DNA of 35,211 nucleotides from Candidatus Ornithoclostridium faecavium (GTDB taxonomy: Bacteria; Bacillota; Clostridia; Christensenellales; UBA3700). Under the pieces are notes generated by a model. That model was not told the origin of the DNA. It made no database searches and saw nothing but the letters and a program-made list of their open reading frames with translations. Made by a program: the position numbers and the translations under genes. The stretch is from positions 1-35,211 of the forward strand of contig DVNX01000115.1 of NCBI GenBank assembly GCA_018714045.1. Reading direction: 5' to 3'. Within the stretch, counting starts at the first letter, position 1; each line of letters starts with the position of its first letter. This document shows, piece by piece, positions 8,002 through 18,329 of this stretch.

Positions 8002-9182
8002 AGTGCGATCAGCTCGTCCAAAATAACGTCGGCAAGCGCGGCTTTCGTCATCAGCTCGCAATCCCTTACCTTGCCGTCTTTTGTAATCAACGTCGCGATA
8101 TTCGTATCGACGTCAAAGCCCGCGCCCTCTTTCGTAACGTCGTTGGCGACGACCATATCGGCGTTCTTGGATTTCAGCTTGCCTTCCGCGCGCTCGATTA
8201 GTTCGCGTTTTTCGGCGCAGAACACGACCAGTTTTTTGTCGCCCTTGACCTTTCCGACCGCCTTTGCGATATCGGGGTTTTTGGTCAGCTCAAGCGTTAC
8301 TTCGCTGTCCTTTATCTTGTCGTCCGCCACTTTTTCCACGCGGTAGTCGGCGGGCGCCGCGGCTTTTATAACAAAGTCGCATTCTCCGACCTTAGACATA
8401 ACGGCGTCGTACATATCGCAAGTACTCTTTACACTTACAGTCTCGTCGATATACGCGGGTATCTTAGCGGTCACGAAACCTGCGACGAGGATCACTCTGC
8501 CGCCTCTGTTCTTTACTGCTTTCGCTATCTCTATGCCCATCTTGCCGCTGCTATAATTCGAGATAAAACGCACTCCGTCGATATCTTCGCGAGTCGCTCC
8601 CGCGGTGACCAATACGGTTTTTCCCGCATAGTCGCGCTTGGGCATGAGCATATCGAGAGCTTTAGCGTATATCTCCTCGGGCTCGCACATTCTGCCCTTG
8701 CCGACGTCGCCGCAGGCAAGCAGTCCGCTTTCGGGCTCAAGAAATTCATAGCCGCGCGCTTTAAGAGTCTTTATCGCGCTTTGCACCGCCTCGTTTTCGT
8801 ACATTGCGGTATTCATCGCGGGGCAAGCGAGTACTTTCGCTTTTGTCGCGAGAAGAGTCGTCGTCAGCATATCGTCCGCTATCCCCGCCGCGAGTTTATC
8901 GAGAACGTTTGCGGTAGCGGGCGCGATTATAACAAGGTCGGCTTTCTTCGCAAGCGACACGTGTTCGACCTCCCAATGCTCTTTGGGCGCGAACATGTCG
9001 CAGGCGACGGGATTTGCCGAAAGAGTCTCGAACGTAAGCGGCGCGACGAATTCAGCCGCGTGCGCAGTCATTACGACGTTTACGCATGCGCCCGCCTTCT
9101 TCAATGCGGATACGAGTCCGCACGCTTTGTAACAGGCTATCCCGCCCGTCACCGCCACGAGTACGTTCTTACTTTCGAGCAT
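7998..9182 (-). CDS. coaBC: Bifunctional phosphopantothenoylcysteine decarboxylase / phosphopantothenate-cysteine ligase
   Basis: Performs two steps of coenzyme A synthesis: CTP-dependent joining of phosphopantothenate to cysteine, and FMN-dependent decarboxylation. The N-terminal CoaC half has TGGIACYK, catalytic His74, PAMNTAMYEN (121-130) and the flap cysteine Cys157. The CoaB half contains the IDGVRFISNYSSGKMG dimer/CTP motif (201-216) and a KNPDI block. It has 394 residues. It begins 3 nt after rpoZ with no clear ribosome site, so coupling to rpoZ is likely. Confidence 0.95.
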   Translation of the reverse strand: MLESKNVLVAVTGGIACYKACGLVSALKKAGACVNVVMTAHAAEFVAPLTFETLSANPVACDMFAPKEHWEVEHVSLAKKADLVIIAPATANVLDKLAAGIADDMLTTTLLATKAKVLACPAMNTAMYENEAVQSAIKTLKARGYEFLEPESGLLACGDVGKGRMCEPEEIYAKALDMLMPKRDYAGKTVLVTAGATREDIDGVRFISNYSSGKMGIEIAKAVKNRGGRVILVAGFVTAKIPAYIDETVSVKSTCDMYDAVMSKVGECDFVIKAAAPADYRVEKVADDKIKDSEVTLELTKNPDIAKAVGKVKGDKKLVVFCAEKRELIERAEGKLKSKNADMVVANDVTKEGAGFDVDTNIATLITKDGKVRDCELMTKAALADVILDELIAL

Positions 9183-9185
9183 AAA

Positions 9186-9386
9186 TTACTGGTTGTCCCT
9201 CTTGATAACGATTTTGCCTTCGTAGACCTCTTTAGCCGCATAGCTCAGCGACTTCATTCCCGCTTCTTCGAGAAGGTCGGGATACTGCGTGTCGAGCTGA
9301 CGCGCTCTCTTCGCAACGCCGCATACCAGGGCGTATCTGCACTCCGCTTTCTTGATGAGTTTGTCGATAGGTGGATCGATCATCAT
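9186..9386 (-). CDS. rpoZ: RNA polymerase omega subunit
   Basis: Small subunit that supports beta-prime folding and RNA polymerase assembly. The 66-residue protein has the omega pattern: an N-terminal PPIDKLIKK segment, CRYALV(x)VAKRAR and a LSYAAKEVYEGKI helix. Position between gmk and coaBC is the usual one in Bacillota and supports the call despite small size. GGAGG stands 9 nt before the first of two tandem ATGs; the first is used here. Confidence 0.92.
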   Translation of the reverse strand: MMIDPPIDKLIKKAECRYALVCGVAKRARQLDTQYPDLLEEAGMKSLSYAAKEVYEGKIVIKRDNQ

Positions 9387-9389
9387 ATA

Positions 9390-10016
9390 TCAGTTACCTC
9401 CGTAGATAAGTTTGTTCAGAAATATTTTGTTTTTCGCCGTACTGCACTTTTCGGCGCGTATTATCGCGGCTATGTCTTCGGCGCTCTTTTCGGCGTCTTC
9501 GTTTACGACGACGTAGTCGTACTTCTCAGCCTGTCTGAGTTCGTCCAGCGCGGAACCGATGCGTACCATAAGTTCCTCTTCCTTTTCGGTGGAGCGCTTT
9601 TTCAGCCTTTCTTCGATGGTCTCTCTGTCGCTGGGGGTAATGAATATCATCACCGCTTCGGGGAATCTGCTCTTTATTTCGAGCGCGCCCTTGACGTCTA
9701 TTTCGAGAACGACGTCGTATCCCTTTTCAAGCGTTTCTTCGACCTTTTTGCGGGGCGTGCCGTAATAATTGCCGTACACGCACTGATGCTCGAGAAATTC
9801 GTTGTCGTGCAGCATCTTCATGTATTCGTCGATATTCTTGAAATAATAATCGACGCCGTCGACCTCTTTTTCTCTGGGCGCTCTGGTCGTGACCGAAACC
9901 GAATATCTCAGGTTGGGTTGTTTTTCGAAAGCCTTGGCAAGCACGGTGCCTTTGCCCGCGCCCGACGGACCCGAAACCACGATGAGCTGTCCTTTCTGAA
10001 TAGTGTTGTTTTCCAT
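9390..10016 (-). CDS. gmk: Guanylate kinase
   Basis: Phosphorylates GMP to GDP with ATP. The 208-residue enzyme has the P-loop GPSGAGKGT (16-24), the TTRAPR GMP-binding segment and the YGNYYGTP block. In Bacillota remA usually lies between yicC and gmk; here only 28 nt separate them and no remA-like frame exists. Its stop is 3 nt before the rpoZ ATG. Confidence 0.96.
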   Translation of the reverse strand: MENNTIQKGQLIVVSGPSGAGKGTVLAKAFEKQPNLRYSVSVTTRAPREKEVDGVDYYFKNIDEYMKMLHDNEFLEHQCVYGNYYGTPRKKVEETLEKGYDVVLEIDVKGALEIKSRFPEAVMIFITPSDRETIEERLKKRSTEKEEELMVRIGSALDELRQAEKYDYVVVNEDAEKSAEDIAAIIRAEKCSTAKNKIFLNKLIYGGN

Positions 10017-10044
10017 ATCTTTCGTTATCCTCTCGGAATAAATT

Positions 10045-10926
10045 TTATTCTATGTTCTGAATCTGCTCGCGCATCTTCTCAATCTCGCTTTTGAGCGCTA
10101 CGACAAGGTTGGCGACGTTTATGTCGCAACATTTGCTGCCCGTGGTGTTAGCTTCTCTGTTCATCTCCTGAACGACGAAATCCAGCTGCTTTCCGATCGC
10201 GCCGCCCTTTTCGACGATGGAGCGCAGGTGCGATATATGGCTTTTAAGACGTGTAAGCTCTTCGTCCACGGCGACCTTATCCGCATAGAACGCCATTTCG
10301 TTTATGAACTTTTCTTCGTCTACCGATACGCCCGCGAGATATTCCTGAACCCTTTCGCGCACCTTTTCACGGTGTACAGCCGTCATGTCGGGAGCGAGTT
10401 TTTCTATCTCGGAAACAAGCTTCTCCACCTCGGCGGTCTTTGCGAGAACGTCCGCTTTCATGGCTTCGCCCTCTTTTATCCTCATCTTGTCAAGATTTTC
10501 TATCGCCTGCACGCAAGCGCCGTTTAACGCCTTCAACAGTTCTTCTTCGTCCATGTCGCCGACTTTTATCGTAACGACGTCGGGCATTTTCAAAAGTTCG
10601 TACACGCCGACGTTATTGGAAAGCCCGATCTTACTCGCGATATTCTGAGAAAGTTCGTAATACTGCGCTGCGAGAGCGTAATCCGCGGTGACCTCGTTCT
10701 TTATCTCGCGGTTGTCCTCGTAATTCACATAGACGTCCACGTGACCTCTGACGAGACCGCTTTTTATCGTCTTTCTTAACGCGTCTTCTGCAAAATTGAA
10801 CTGTTTGGGAGCCTTTATGCCTATATCGAGAAAGCGGTGATTTACAACTTTGAGTTCGACGGTAAGCTTAATCTGTCCGTCCTCGTATACGCCTTTTCCG
10901 TAGCCTGTCATGCTCTTGACAATCAT
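10045..10926 (-). CDS. yicC: YicC/YloC family endoribonuclease
   Basis: Member of the YicC family, described as an RNA endonuclease; its physiological targets are not evident here. The 293 residues begin MIVKSMTGYGKG, a family hallmark, with an N-terminal YicC domain and a C-terminal DUF1732 half ending in the QEMNREANTTGSK motif. The ATG at 10926 is supported by GAGGAG 7 nt upstream; a longer frame would add a hydrophobic stretch with no support. First gene of the operon, with a promoter candidate at 10959-10987. Confidence 0.93.
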   Translation of the reverse strand: MIVKSMTGYGKGVYEDGQIKLTVELKVVNHRFLDIGIKAPKQFNFAEDALRKTIKSGLVRGHVDVYVNYEDNREIKNEVTADYALAAQYYELSQNIASKIGLSNNVGVYELLKMPDVVTIKVGDMDEEELLKALNGACVQAIENLDKMRIKEGEAMKADVLAKTAEVEKLVSEIEKLAPDMTAVHREKVRERVQEYLAGVSVDEEKFINEMAFYADKVAVDEELTRLKSHISHLRSIVEKGGAIGKQLDFVVQEMNREANTTGSKCCDINVANLVVALKSEIEKMREQIQNIE

Positions 10927-10958
10927 CTGAAATCTCCTCGCGCAAATAATCAAAATAA

Positions 10959-10987
10959 ATAATAACACAAACGCGCGCTTTTTACAA
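10959..10987 (-). promoter_or_regulatory. Candidate sigma-A promoter of the yicC-rpe operon
   Basis: On the minus strand TTGTAA (10982-10987) and TATTAT (10959-10964) are separated by 17 nt, leaving a ~25-nt leader before yicC. The -35 matches consensus at four of six bases and the -10 at five of six. Confidence 0.5.
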
Positions 10988-11020
10988 GTCAATGAGAGCG
11001 TAAAATTATTTTTATTCTAA

Positions 11021-11060
11021 AGAATAAGCGCGCACCCGATAAGCGCGCGCTTTATTTCTT
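11021..11060 (-). terminator. Hairpin between ligA and yicC, possibly acting on both strands
   Basis: AAGCGCGC (11026-11033) pairs with GCGCGCTT (11045-11052). On the + strand it is followed by a T-rich tract; on the minus strand by an interrupted T-rich stretch. It lies ~110 nt past the ligA stop and before the yicC promoter, so it probably ends ligA transcription. Confidence 0.45.
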
Positions 11061-11164
11061 TGTCTGTCCGACCGTTTCAACGCGTTACAGAACGCAGTTG
11101 TCTGTAGCGGTAAAATAAAAACGGACGACAAGTATCGGGTTTTAAGACCTTTTTATCTTATTCC

Positions 11165-13126
<1,962 letters not shown>

Positions 13127-13194
13127 TTAACCTACACCCGCACCATAATTTTTTATTTTATCGGCTTCTTTGTCAATAAGCTTCAAAGCCTGTT

Positions 13195-15405
13195 TCAAAG
13201 CACTATCTTTATCGGAGCGAGACGCATATTGAAGGTCTTTACGCCCAGTCCTTCGAACCTGATTTTTGCGTTTTCGCCCGTTATGGATTCTATTACTCCG
13301 ACGCCGAAACGGCTGTGCTCGACCGTCATGCCGACCTTGAAACGCGATACGTCCGCGTTCCTGACCGTAGGCGCGGACTGCGTCGCGGTAGAACCGACCG
13401 CAGGAGCGTAAGGCTTTGCCGCGCGTCTTGCGGGAAGGTCATCCACGCTCTTGCCGAAAGACGGCTGAGCTCCCCTTTCGTAGTCGGGTCTCTGATAGGT
13501 CGGGCGCGGAGCGATAAGCCCGCCTTCTGTCAGGAACCTGCTGGCTTGTCCCCTCTCTATCCTGCCGAACCTCATGCGTTGCTGCGCGTTGGTTATGTAC
13601 AGTCTTTCGCGCGCTCTCGTCACCGCGACGTACATTATGCGGCGCTCTTCCTGTATCTCTTTTTCAGTCGTGCTCGATCTTAAAGACGGGAAAACTCCCT
13701 CTTCCAGCCCGACAATGAATACGCACCTGAATTCCAGCCCTTTAACGCCGTGAACGGTCGCGACAGTCACCTTGTCGCCTTCGTCCGCTTCGTCGGTATC
13801 GGAAACGAGTGAGACGGATTGCAGATATTCTTCCAGTCCCGCTTCGGGGTTATCGCGCGAAAATTCCTTTATCGACGAGAACAACTGCTGCACGTTTTCT
13901 ATGCGGCTCATTCCTTCGTCCTCGCTGCGGTCGTAATCCTTGCAGAAATCTATCTTTTCGTCCGCGTACTGTACGAAATCGTAAAGCGGCATATCCTTGT
14001 GTCCGACGAGATCTTTCATAAGCTGAGCGAAAGGCTCGACCTTTGCCCTTGTCGCTCCCGTAAGTCCGAGATCGTCGAAATTGAGCAAGCCTTCGAGCAT
14101 AGTATATCCGTTTTCTTCACACGCAACCGCCAGCTTCGCGACGGTAGCCTCTCCTATCTTGCGGTTGGGCACGTTTATTATGCGCGTTAAGCTCTCTTTA
14201 TCTCGCGGATTGGCTATCGTTTTAAGGTATGCGAGAACGTCTTTAATCTCCTTTCTTTCGTAGAACTTCTGCCCGCCTATGAGCTTGAAAGGAAGATTGT
14301 AAAGGTAAAGTTTTTCTTCGAAAAGTCTGGTCAGCGCGGTCTGTCGCACGAGTATCGCGAAATCGCCTGCCTTATAGTCGTTATAGCGCATTAAAGACAT
14401 CATCTCGTCTATCACGAAATCCGCTTCCTGTCTGTCGTCGTAAAGACTGCGGTAAGTAACGCCTACCCCCTTTTCCCCGTCCGTCCAGAGGGTCTTACCC
14501 ATGCGCTCGAAATTATGCGCGATTATCTTGTTGGCAAGGTCGAGGATATTGGAAGTGCTGCGGTAATTGCGTTCGAGTTTGTATATCCTGCATCCCGCGA
14601 AATGCTTTTTGAAATCAAGTATATTGCCTACCTCTGCGCCGCGCCAGCCGTATATGCTCTGGTCGTCGTCGCCTACTACGAACAGATTGCCGTACTTGCC
14701 CGTAAGCATTCTGACAAGCAAAAACTGTATCTTATTGGTATCCTGGAATTCGTCCACGTGCACGTATCTGAAACGCTCCTGATACTTTTTCAGCACCTCG
14801 GGATAATCCTTGAAAAGAAGCAAGGTCTTTAAAATGAGGTCGTCGAAGTCGAGAGCGTTGTTGGCTTCAAGCTGACGCTCGTAACTCATATACGCCTTGC
14901 TTATCTCGCTTGCGTGCGGCATACCGTTAATACGCTTTGCGTACTCCATAGGAGAAAGCGCGTGGTTTTTAGCGTTGGAGATATGGAAGCGTATCTGCTT
15001 TTTCAGCTCTCCGCCGTCCTCAACTCCCATTTCCTTGACAATGCGGGTGACTATCTTGTCGCTGTCGCTGTCCGTATAAATCGAAAAATTCGCGGTATAC
15101 TTGCCCGTTACCGCTATCTCCATTCTGAGTATTTTTGCGCAAAGCGAATGGAACGTGGATATCCAAACGCCCTGAGCGCCCGTGACCGCCGCGACCCTCT
15201 CTTTCATCTCGTTTGCCGCCTTATTGGTAAAGGTTATCGCGAGAATATTGAAAGGTTCGACTTTGTTGTGCTCTATAAGATAAGCTATCCTGTAAGTGAG
15301 AACGCGCGTCTTGCCGCTTCCCGCACCTGCGAGAACGAGCACCGCGCCGTCGGTATCGTAAACGGGTTTAAGCTGTTCGGGATTGAGTAATTTCGAGTAA
15401 TCCAT
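13195..15405 (-). CDS. pcrA: ATP-dependent DNA helicase PcrA (UvrD family)
   Basis: Superfamily 1A 3'-5' helicase for repair, plasmid replication and removal of stalled polymerase. The 736 residues include GAGSGKT (26-32), DEFQDTN, GDDDQSIYGWRGA and TVHGVKGLEF. After a variable, proline-rich linker comes the C-terminal Tudor-like segment (VEHSRFGVGVI) by which PcrA binds RNA polymerase. AGGAG stands 4 nt before the ATG. Co-directional with ligA, 86 nt downstream. Confidence 0.95.
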   Translation of the reverse strand: MDYSKLLNPEQLKPVYDTDGAVLVLAGAGSGKTRVLTYRIAYLIEHNKVEPFNILAITFTNKAANEMKERVAAVTGAQGVWISTFHSLCAKILRMEIAVTGKYTANFSIYTDSDSDKIVTRIVKEMGVEDGGELKKQIRFHISNAKNHALSPMEYAKRINGMPHASEISKAYMSYERQLEANNALDFDDLILKTLLLFKDYPEVLKKYQERFRYVHVDEFQDTNKIQFLLVRMLTGKYGNLFVVGDDDQSIYGWRGAEVGNILDFKKHFAGCRIYKLERNYRSTSNILDLANKIIAHNFERMGKTLWTDGEKGVGVTYRSLYDDRQEADFVIDEMMSLMRYNDYKAGDFAILVRQTALTRLFEEKLYLYNLPFKLIGGQKFYERKEIKDVLAYLKTIANPRDKESLTRIINVPNRKIGEATVAKLAVACEENGYTMLEGLLNFDDLGLTGATRAKVEPFAQLMKDLVGHKDMPLYDFVQYADEKIDFCKDYDRSEDEGMSRIENVQQLFSSIKEFSRDNPEAGLEEYLQSVSLVSDTDEADEGDKVTVATVHGVKGLEFRCVFIVGLEEGVFPSLRSSTTEKEIQEERRIMYVAVTRARERLYITNAQQRMRFGRIERGQASRFLTEGGLIAPRPTYQRPDYERGAQPSFGKSVDDLPARRAAKPYAPAVGSTATQSAPTVRNADVSRFKVGMTVEHSRFGVGVIESITGENAKIRFEGLGVKTFNMRLAPIKIVL

Positions 15406-15453
15406 TTTTCTCCTGTTTCGCGCGAAGGAATTTCCCTTTTGTGCGGTAAGGAT

Positions 15454-15482
15454 ATTTTACCATAAACGGACGGATAAGACAA
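15454..15482 (-). promoter_or_regulatory. Candidate promoter of pcrA-ligA
   Basis: Minus-strand TTGTCT (15477-15482), 17-nt spacer and TAAAAT (15454-15459), about 48 nt before the pcrA ATG. Confidence 0.45.
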
Positions 15483-15585
15483 ACGATATAAGGTACACGA
15501 AAATTCTTAAATGCTGACAGGATTTGTATTCAGATCTTCTGAAAACCTGAAAACCCCGTTTATCCCAATCGAAATTATATAAAAT

Positions 15586-15608
15586 AAAAATCCCGCCTTT
15601 TGGCGGGA
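15586..15608 (-). terminator. Rho-independent terminator of the 107-codon gene
   Basis: A perfect 7-bp stem (15591-15597/15602-15608) with a 4-nt loop is followed on the minus strand by TTTTTATTTTAT. It begins 5 nt past the stop codon of the upstream gene. Confidence 0.85.
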
Positions 15609-15613
15609 AAAGT

Positions 15614-15937
15614 TTATACAGATTCAACTTTCTTTTCTATCTCTCTTTTTTCTCTCAGATACCTTGCGGCGATCTGCAACACGTGCCTTTGGCGGGTTAT
15701 CTCGTCCGCAGTCGCGATGAGCTGTTTGTCGACGAGACGTCCTATCGCGTCAGACGTATCGGTACCCGAACTTATAAGCGCGGTTATCTTGTCGTGCAGT
15801 ATCTTGTCTTCGAAAGTCTGTTTCAGAGAGCGACCGTTTTCGCTTCTTCTTGCCGCGCTTCCGTAATAGCCTTTCGTCATTCTGTTCTTTGCCTGTTTCG
15901 CTAAAAAATGCATAGATTTTTCGCTCGTTAGTGCCAT
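15614..15937 (-). CDS. Conserved-looking small protein of unknown function
   Basis: Not recognised. The 107-residue product is basic and mostly helical in appearance, rich in Lys, Arg and Glu, with no signal peptide, membrane segment or cysteines. The middle (about 44-85) reads like two amphipathic helices around an SGTDTSDAIGRLVDKQ segment, and the C-terminus is a highly charged helix (YLREKREIEKK). Support for a real gene is strong: AGGAG 9 nt before the ATG, a promoter candidate upstream and a perfect terminator just after the stop. It forms its own transcript between pcrA and rpsU. A nucleic-acid-binding or ribosome-associated role is a guess from charge and neighbours only. Confidence 0.8.
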   Translation of the reverse strand: MALTSEKSMHFLAKQAKNRMTKGYYGSAARRSENGRSLKQTFEDKILHDKITALISSGTDTSDAIGRLVDKQLIATADEITRQRHVLQIAARYLREKREIEKKVESV

Positions 15938-15993
15938 TTTTCTTTTCTCCTCACTCAATGATATTTTTACCCTATTAAAAAGGTTACGACAGC

Positions 15994-16023
15994 ATAATAG
16001 CGCGTTTATCGACACATTGGCAA
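15994..16023 (-). promoter_or_regulatory. Candidate promoter of the 107-codon gene
   Basis: Minus-strand TTGCCA (16018-16023) and TATTAT (15994-15999) are 18 nt apart, leaving a leader of about 50 nt. A second weaker pair lies just upstream (TTGACG, 18 nt, TAAAAT). Confidence 0.5.
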
Positions 16024-16043
16024 GAATTTTAAAAGATTTTATA

Positions 16044-16312
16044 ACTGTTCGTCAAAGGTTGCAAAAACACGACTTTTTTCGACACGGACGAATTTTGAGT
16101 TACGCTTTTTTACATATTGTTACTTAAACGGAAATTTTATTAAAACGTTATGCTTGTTAAAAACTGGCACCGTTTCTAACGAAGAGAACGGATATTTGAT
16201 GACAAATACGACGGCTAATCTGTGCGCCCGACAGCAAAAGGAAACGCTCGCAGCTTTCAGGTAATTTCGAACGCCGTTATCAGATACGTAAGCTCGCTGC
16301 TCTTACCTTAAA
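16044..16312. other. Intergenic stretch with nothing recognised
   Basis: Between the promoter of the 107-codon gene and the rpsU terminator. AT-rich with several T-runs; no gene with a ribosome site, no tRNA-like fold and no strong hairpin was seen. Confidence 0.5.
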
Positions 16313-16318
16313 AGGCAT

Positions 16319-16343
16319 GAAAAAACCGCCCTGTAAGGACGGT
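16319..16343 (-). terminator. Rho-independent terminator of rpsU
   Basis: ACCGTCC and GGGCGGT pair (7 bp with one G-U; 16325-16331/16337-16343) around a 5-nt loop and are followed on the minus strand by TTTTTT. It starts 10 nt after the rpsU stop. Confidence 0.85.
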
Positions 16344-16352
16344 CATTTTCAT

Positions 16353-16532
16353 TTAGGACTTATACATTCTCTTGCGAGCCGCTTCAGCCTTCTTCTTGCG
16401 CTTTACGCTGGGCTTCTCGTAAGCCTCTTTCTTGCGGAGGTCGCCGATAATGCCGTCTCTCGCGCATTTACGCTTAAAGCGTCTGAGAGCGCTGTCCAAC
16501 GATTCGTTTTCACCAACTCTGACAGTAGACAT
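16353..16532 (-). CDS. rpsU: 30S ribosomal protein S21
   Basis: Small basic protein of the 30S subunit that helps early initiation and base pairing with the ribosome binding site. The 59-residue product has the S21 pattern [19 protein letters not shown] then a [15 protein letters not shown] tail. The ATG at 16532 follows GGAGG by 8 nt; a longer in-frame extension would cross the promoter. It ends the hrcA-to-rpsU gene order common in Bacillota but has its own promoter and terminator here. Confidence 0.96.
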   Translation of the reverse strand: MSTVRVGENESLDSALRRFKRKCARDGIIGDLRKKEAYEKPSVKRKKKAEAARKRMYKS

Positions 16533-16580
16533 ATTTTCGCCTCCTTCCCTGAAAGGTAGTATTTCTTGATTTGCTTTAAT

Positions 16581-16610
16581 ATTATAATTAACGGCGCAAG
16601 CGTTTGTCAA
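16581..16610 (-). promoter_or_regulatory. Sigma-A promoter of rpsU
   Basis: Perfect TTGACA (16605-16610) and TATAAT (16581-16586) hexamers on the minus strand, 18 nt apart, about 48 nt before the rpsU ATG. Confidence 0.85.
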
Positions 16611-16677
16611 CGCTTTCATCGTTGTTTTTTACTTAATTTGTATTTTTAAGCGGATTTGCCCTATGGTTTTTAAAATG

Positions 16678-17079
16678 TCACAGCGCAAGCCTTTTCTGAA
16701 CTTCCGCCATATCTATATCCAGCTTGTCTTTAAGCGGGAAAAGATCCATTCCGTCGCCGTTTTTTCTGGGTATGATATGGAAATGCAGATGGAAAACGCT
16801 CTGCTGTGCCGCCTTTCCGCTGGCGTTGATTATATTCACGCCGTCGTAACCGCAGTCCTCTACGTAGTGTTTCGCTATCCTCTGCACGGTCGCCATAGTC
16901 GCCGCGAGGTATTCTTCGTCGCAGTCGAGCACGTTCGTGCAATGTTTTTTCGGGATAACGAGGGTGTGTCCTGTCGCGTCGCACGCGATATCGAGAAACG
17001 CGTAAGTCTTTTCGTCCTCATAGATCTTGTATGACGGGATCTCTCCCTTGATTATCTTGCAAAAAATGCAGTCGTCCAT
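16678..17079 (-). CDS. HIT family nucleotide hydrolase/transferase
   Basis: Histidine-triad protein of the HinT type, which hydrolyses purine nucleoside phosphoramidates. The 133 residues carry CIFC (4-7, likely zinc ligands together with His46 and the first triad histidine) and the catalytic triad HLHFH (97, 99, 101). The ATG at 17079 is chosen because GGAGG is 7 nt away; an ATG two codons earlier would be too close. Only 2 nt separate it from mtaB. Its cellular substrate is unknown. Confidence 0.93.
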   Translation of the reverse strand: MDDCIFCKIIKGEIPSYKIYEDEKTYAFLDIACDATGHTLVIPKKHCTNVLDCDEEYLAATMATVQRIAKHYVEDCGYDGVNIINASGKAAQQSVFHLHFHIIPRKNGDGMDLFPLKDKLDIDMAEVQKRLAL

Positions 17080-17081
17080 GA

Positions 17082-18329
17082 TCATTCCTCCGTAATATCA
17101 GTAATAACTCCGTCGCGGAAGATATCCGCTGCGGTAACGTTTTTGATTTCTCCCGCGCATGCGCCTTTTGAATATACCCTGACGTATTCGCGGCTGTAAC
17201 CGACGGTATAACCGTCCTGTTCTTCCTCAAACAGCACTTCGAGGGTTTTCCCTTTCATGCTTTCAAGGTATTTTTTGTGAAGTTCGGAAGCCGCTTTCCC
17301 CGCTTCCTCGCACCTTTCAGCCACGGTTTCGGGAGTAAGCAAAGCGTATTTCGCCGCTACCGTGCCTTTCCTTGCGGAATAGCCGAATACATGCACCTGT
17401 CCGAAGCCGACCTTTTTTATAAATTGCAGGCTTTCCTTGAAATTTTCCTCTGTTTCAGTAGGAAATCCGCAGATAAGATCTGTCGTGATATTCGCAGAAG
17501 GATAGTATTTTCTTATAAGCTCCACCTTGGCAAAATACTCCGACGTCGTGTAATGGCGGTTCATCTTCTTTAAAACCGCGTCGCTGCCGCTCTGCAAGGA
17601 AAGATGGAATTGAGGACAGAATTTTTTAAGCTCTTTGGTCGCTTTCAAAAATTCCTCGTCTATCACGCCCTGTTCGAGAGATCCCAGTCTCACGCGGCAG
17701 TTGATATCCGCAAGGTTTTGTATAAGCTCTTTGAGAGAACTTCCCGTATTCTTGCCGTAAGACGAAAGGTCTATACCGGTCAGCACTATCTCTCCCGTAT
17801 CTTTTGAAAGTTTATCGCACTCCGCGACTACCGCCGCAAGGTCTCTCGACCTGCTTCTGCCGCGAAGGTACGGGATAAGGCAGTACGAACAGAAATTGTC
17901 GCAACCGTCCTGAACCTTTACGTAAGCGCGGGTACGCTCTACAAAAGGCGTTTCCATCTCTTCGTATACCGTCGGGAGAGGATCTACGGCTATGCCGACC
18001 TTTTCCAGTTCTTCGGCTATCCTGCTCTTTCCCGCTACGCCAGATACGAAAGTAACGCCTTTTTTGTTTTCGAACTGTGCCGCGCCCGCCTGAGACGCGC
18101 AACCCGTCACTATGACTTTAGCGGCGGGATTGAGTTTTAGACAGCGCGTGACGCATTGGCGTGATTTTCTTTCAGCCTCGTTAGTCACCGCGCAGGTGTT
18201 TAAAATGTATAAGTCCGCTTTTTCAAGCTCGCACACCACGTCGTGTCCCTTTTCTCTCAATGAGCGCGCGATGCTGTCGCTTTCGTATTTGTTGACCTTG
18301 CAACCCAGGTTGAACACGACTATCTTCAT
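17082..18329 (-). CDS. mtaB: tRNA (N6-threonylcarbamoyladenosine37-C2) methylthiotransferase MtaB
   Basis: Radical SAM enzyme that turns t6A37 into ms2t6A37 in tRNAs decoding ANN codons. The 415 residues include the N-terminal methylthiotransferase domain with cluster cysteines 10, 46 and 77, the radical SAM CxxxCxxC at 143, 147 and 150, and a short C-terminal TRAM domain. The ATG at 18329 overlaps the rsmE stop as ATGA. Position after rsmE is the standard one in Bacillota. Confidence 0.94.
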   Translation of the reverse strand: MKIVVFNLGCKVNKYESDSIARSLREKGHDVVCELEKADLYILNTCAVTNEAERKSRQCVTRCLKLNPAAKVIVTGCASQAGAAQFENKKGVTFVSGVAGKSRIAEELEKVGIAVDPLPTVYEEMETPFVERTRAYVKVQDGCDNFCSYCLIPYLRGRSRSRDLAAVVAECDKLSKDTGEIVLTGIDLSSYGKNTGSSLKELIQNLADINCRVRLGSLEQGVIDEEFLKATKELKKFCPQFHLSLQSGSDAVLKKMNRHYTTSEYFAKVELIRKYYPSANITTDLICGFPTETEENFKESLQFIKKVGFGQVHVFGYSARKGTVAAKYALLTPETVAERCEEAGKAASELHKKYLESMKGKTLEVLFEEEQDGYTVGYSREYVRVYSKGACAGEIKNVTAADIFRDGVITDITEE

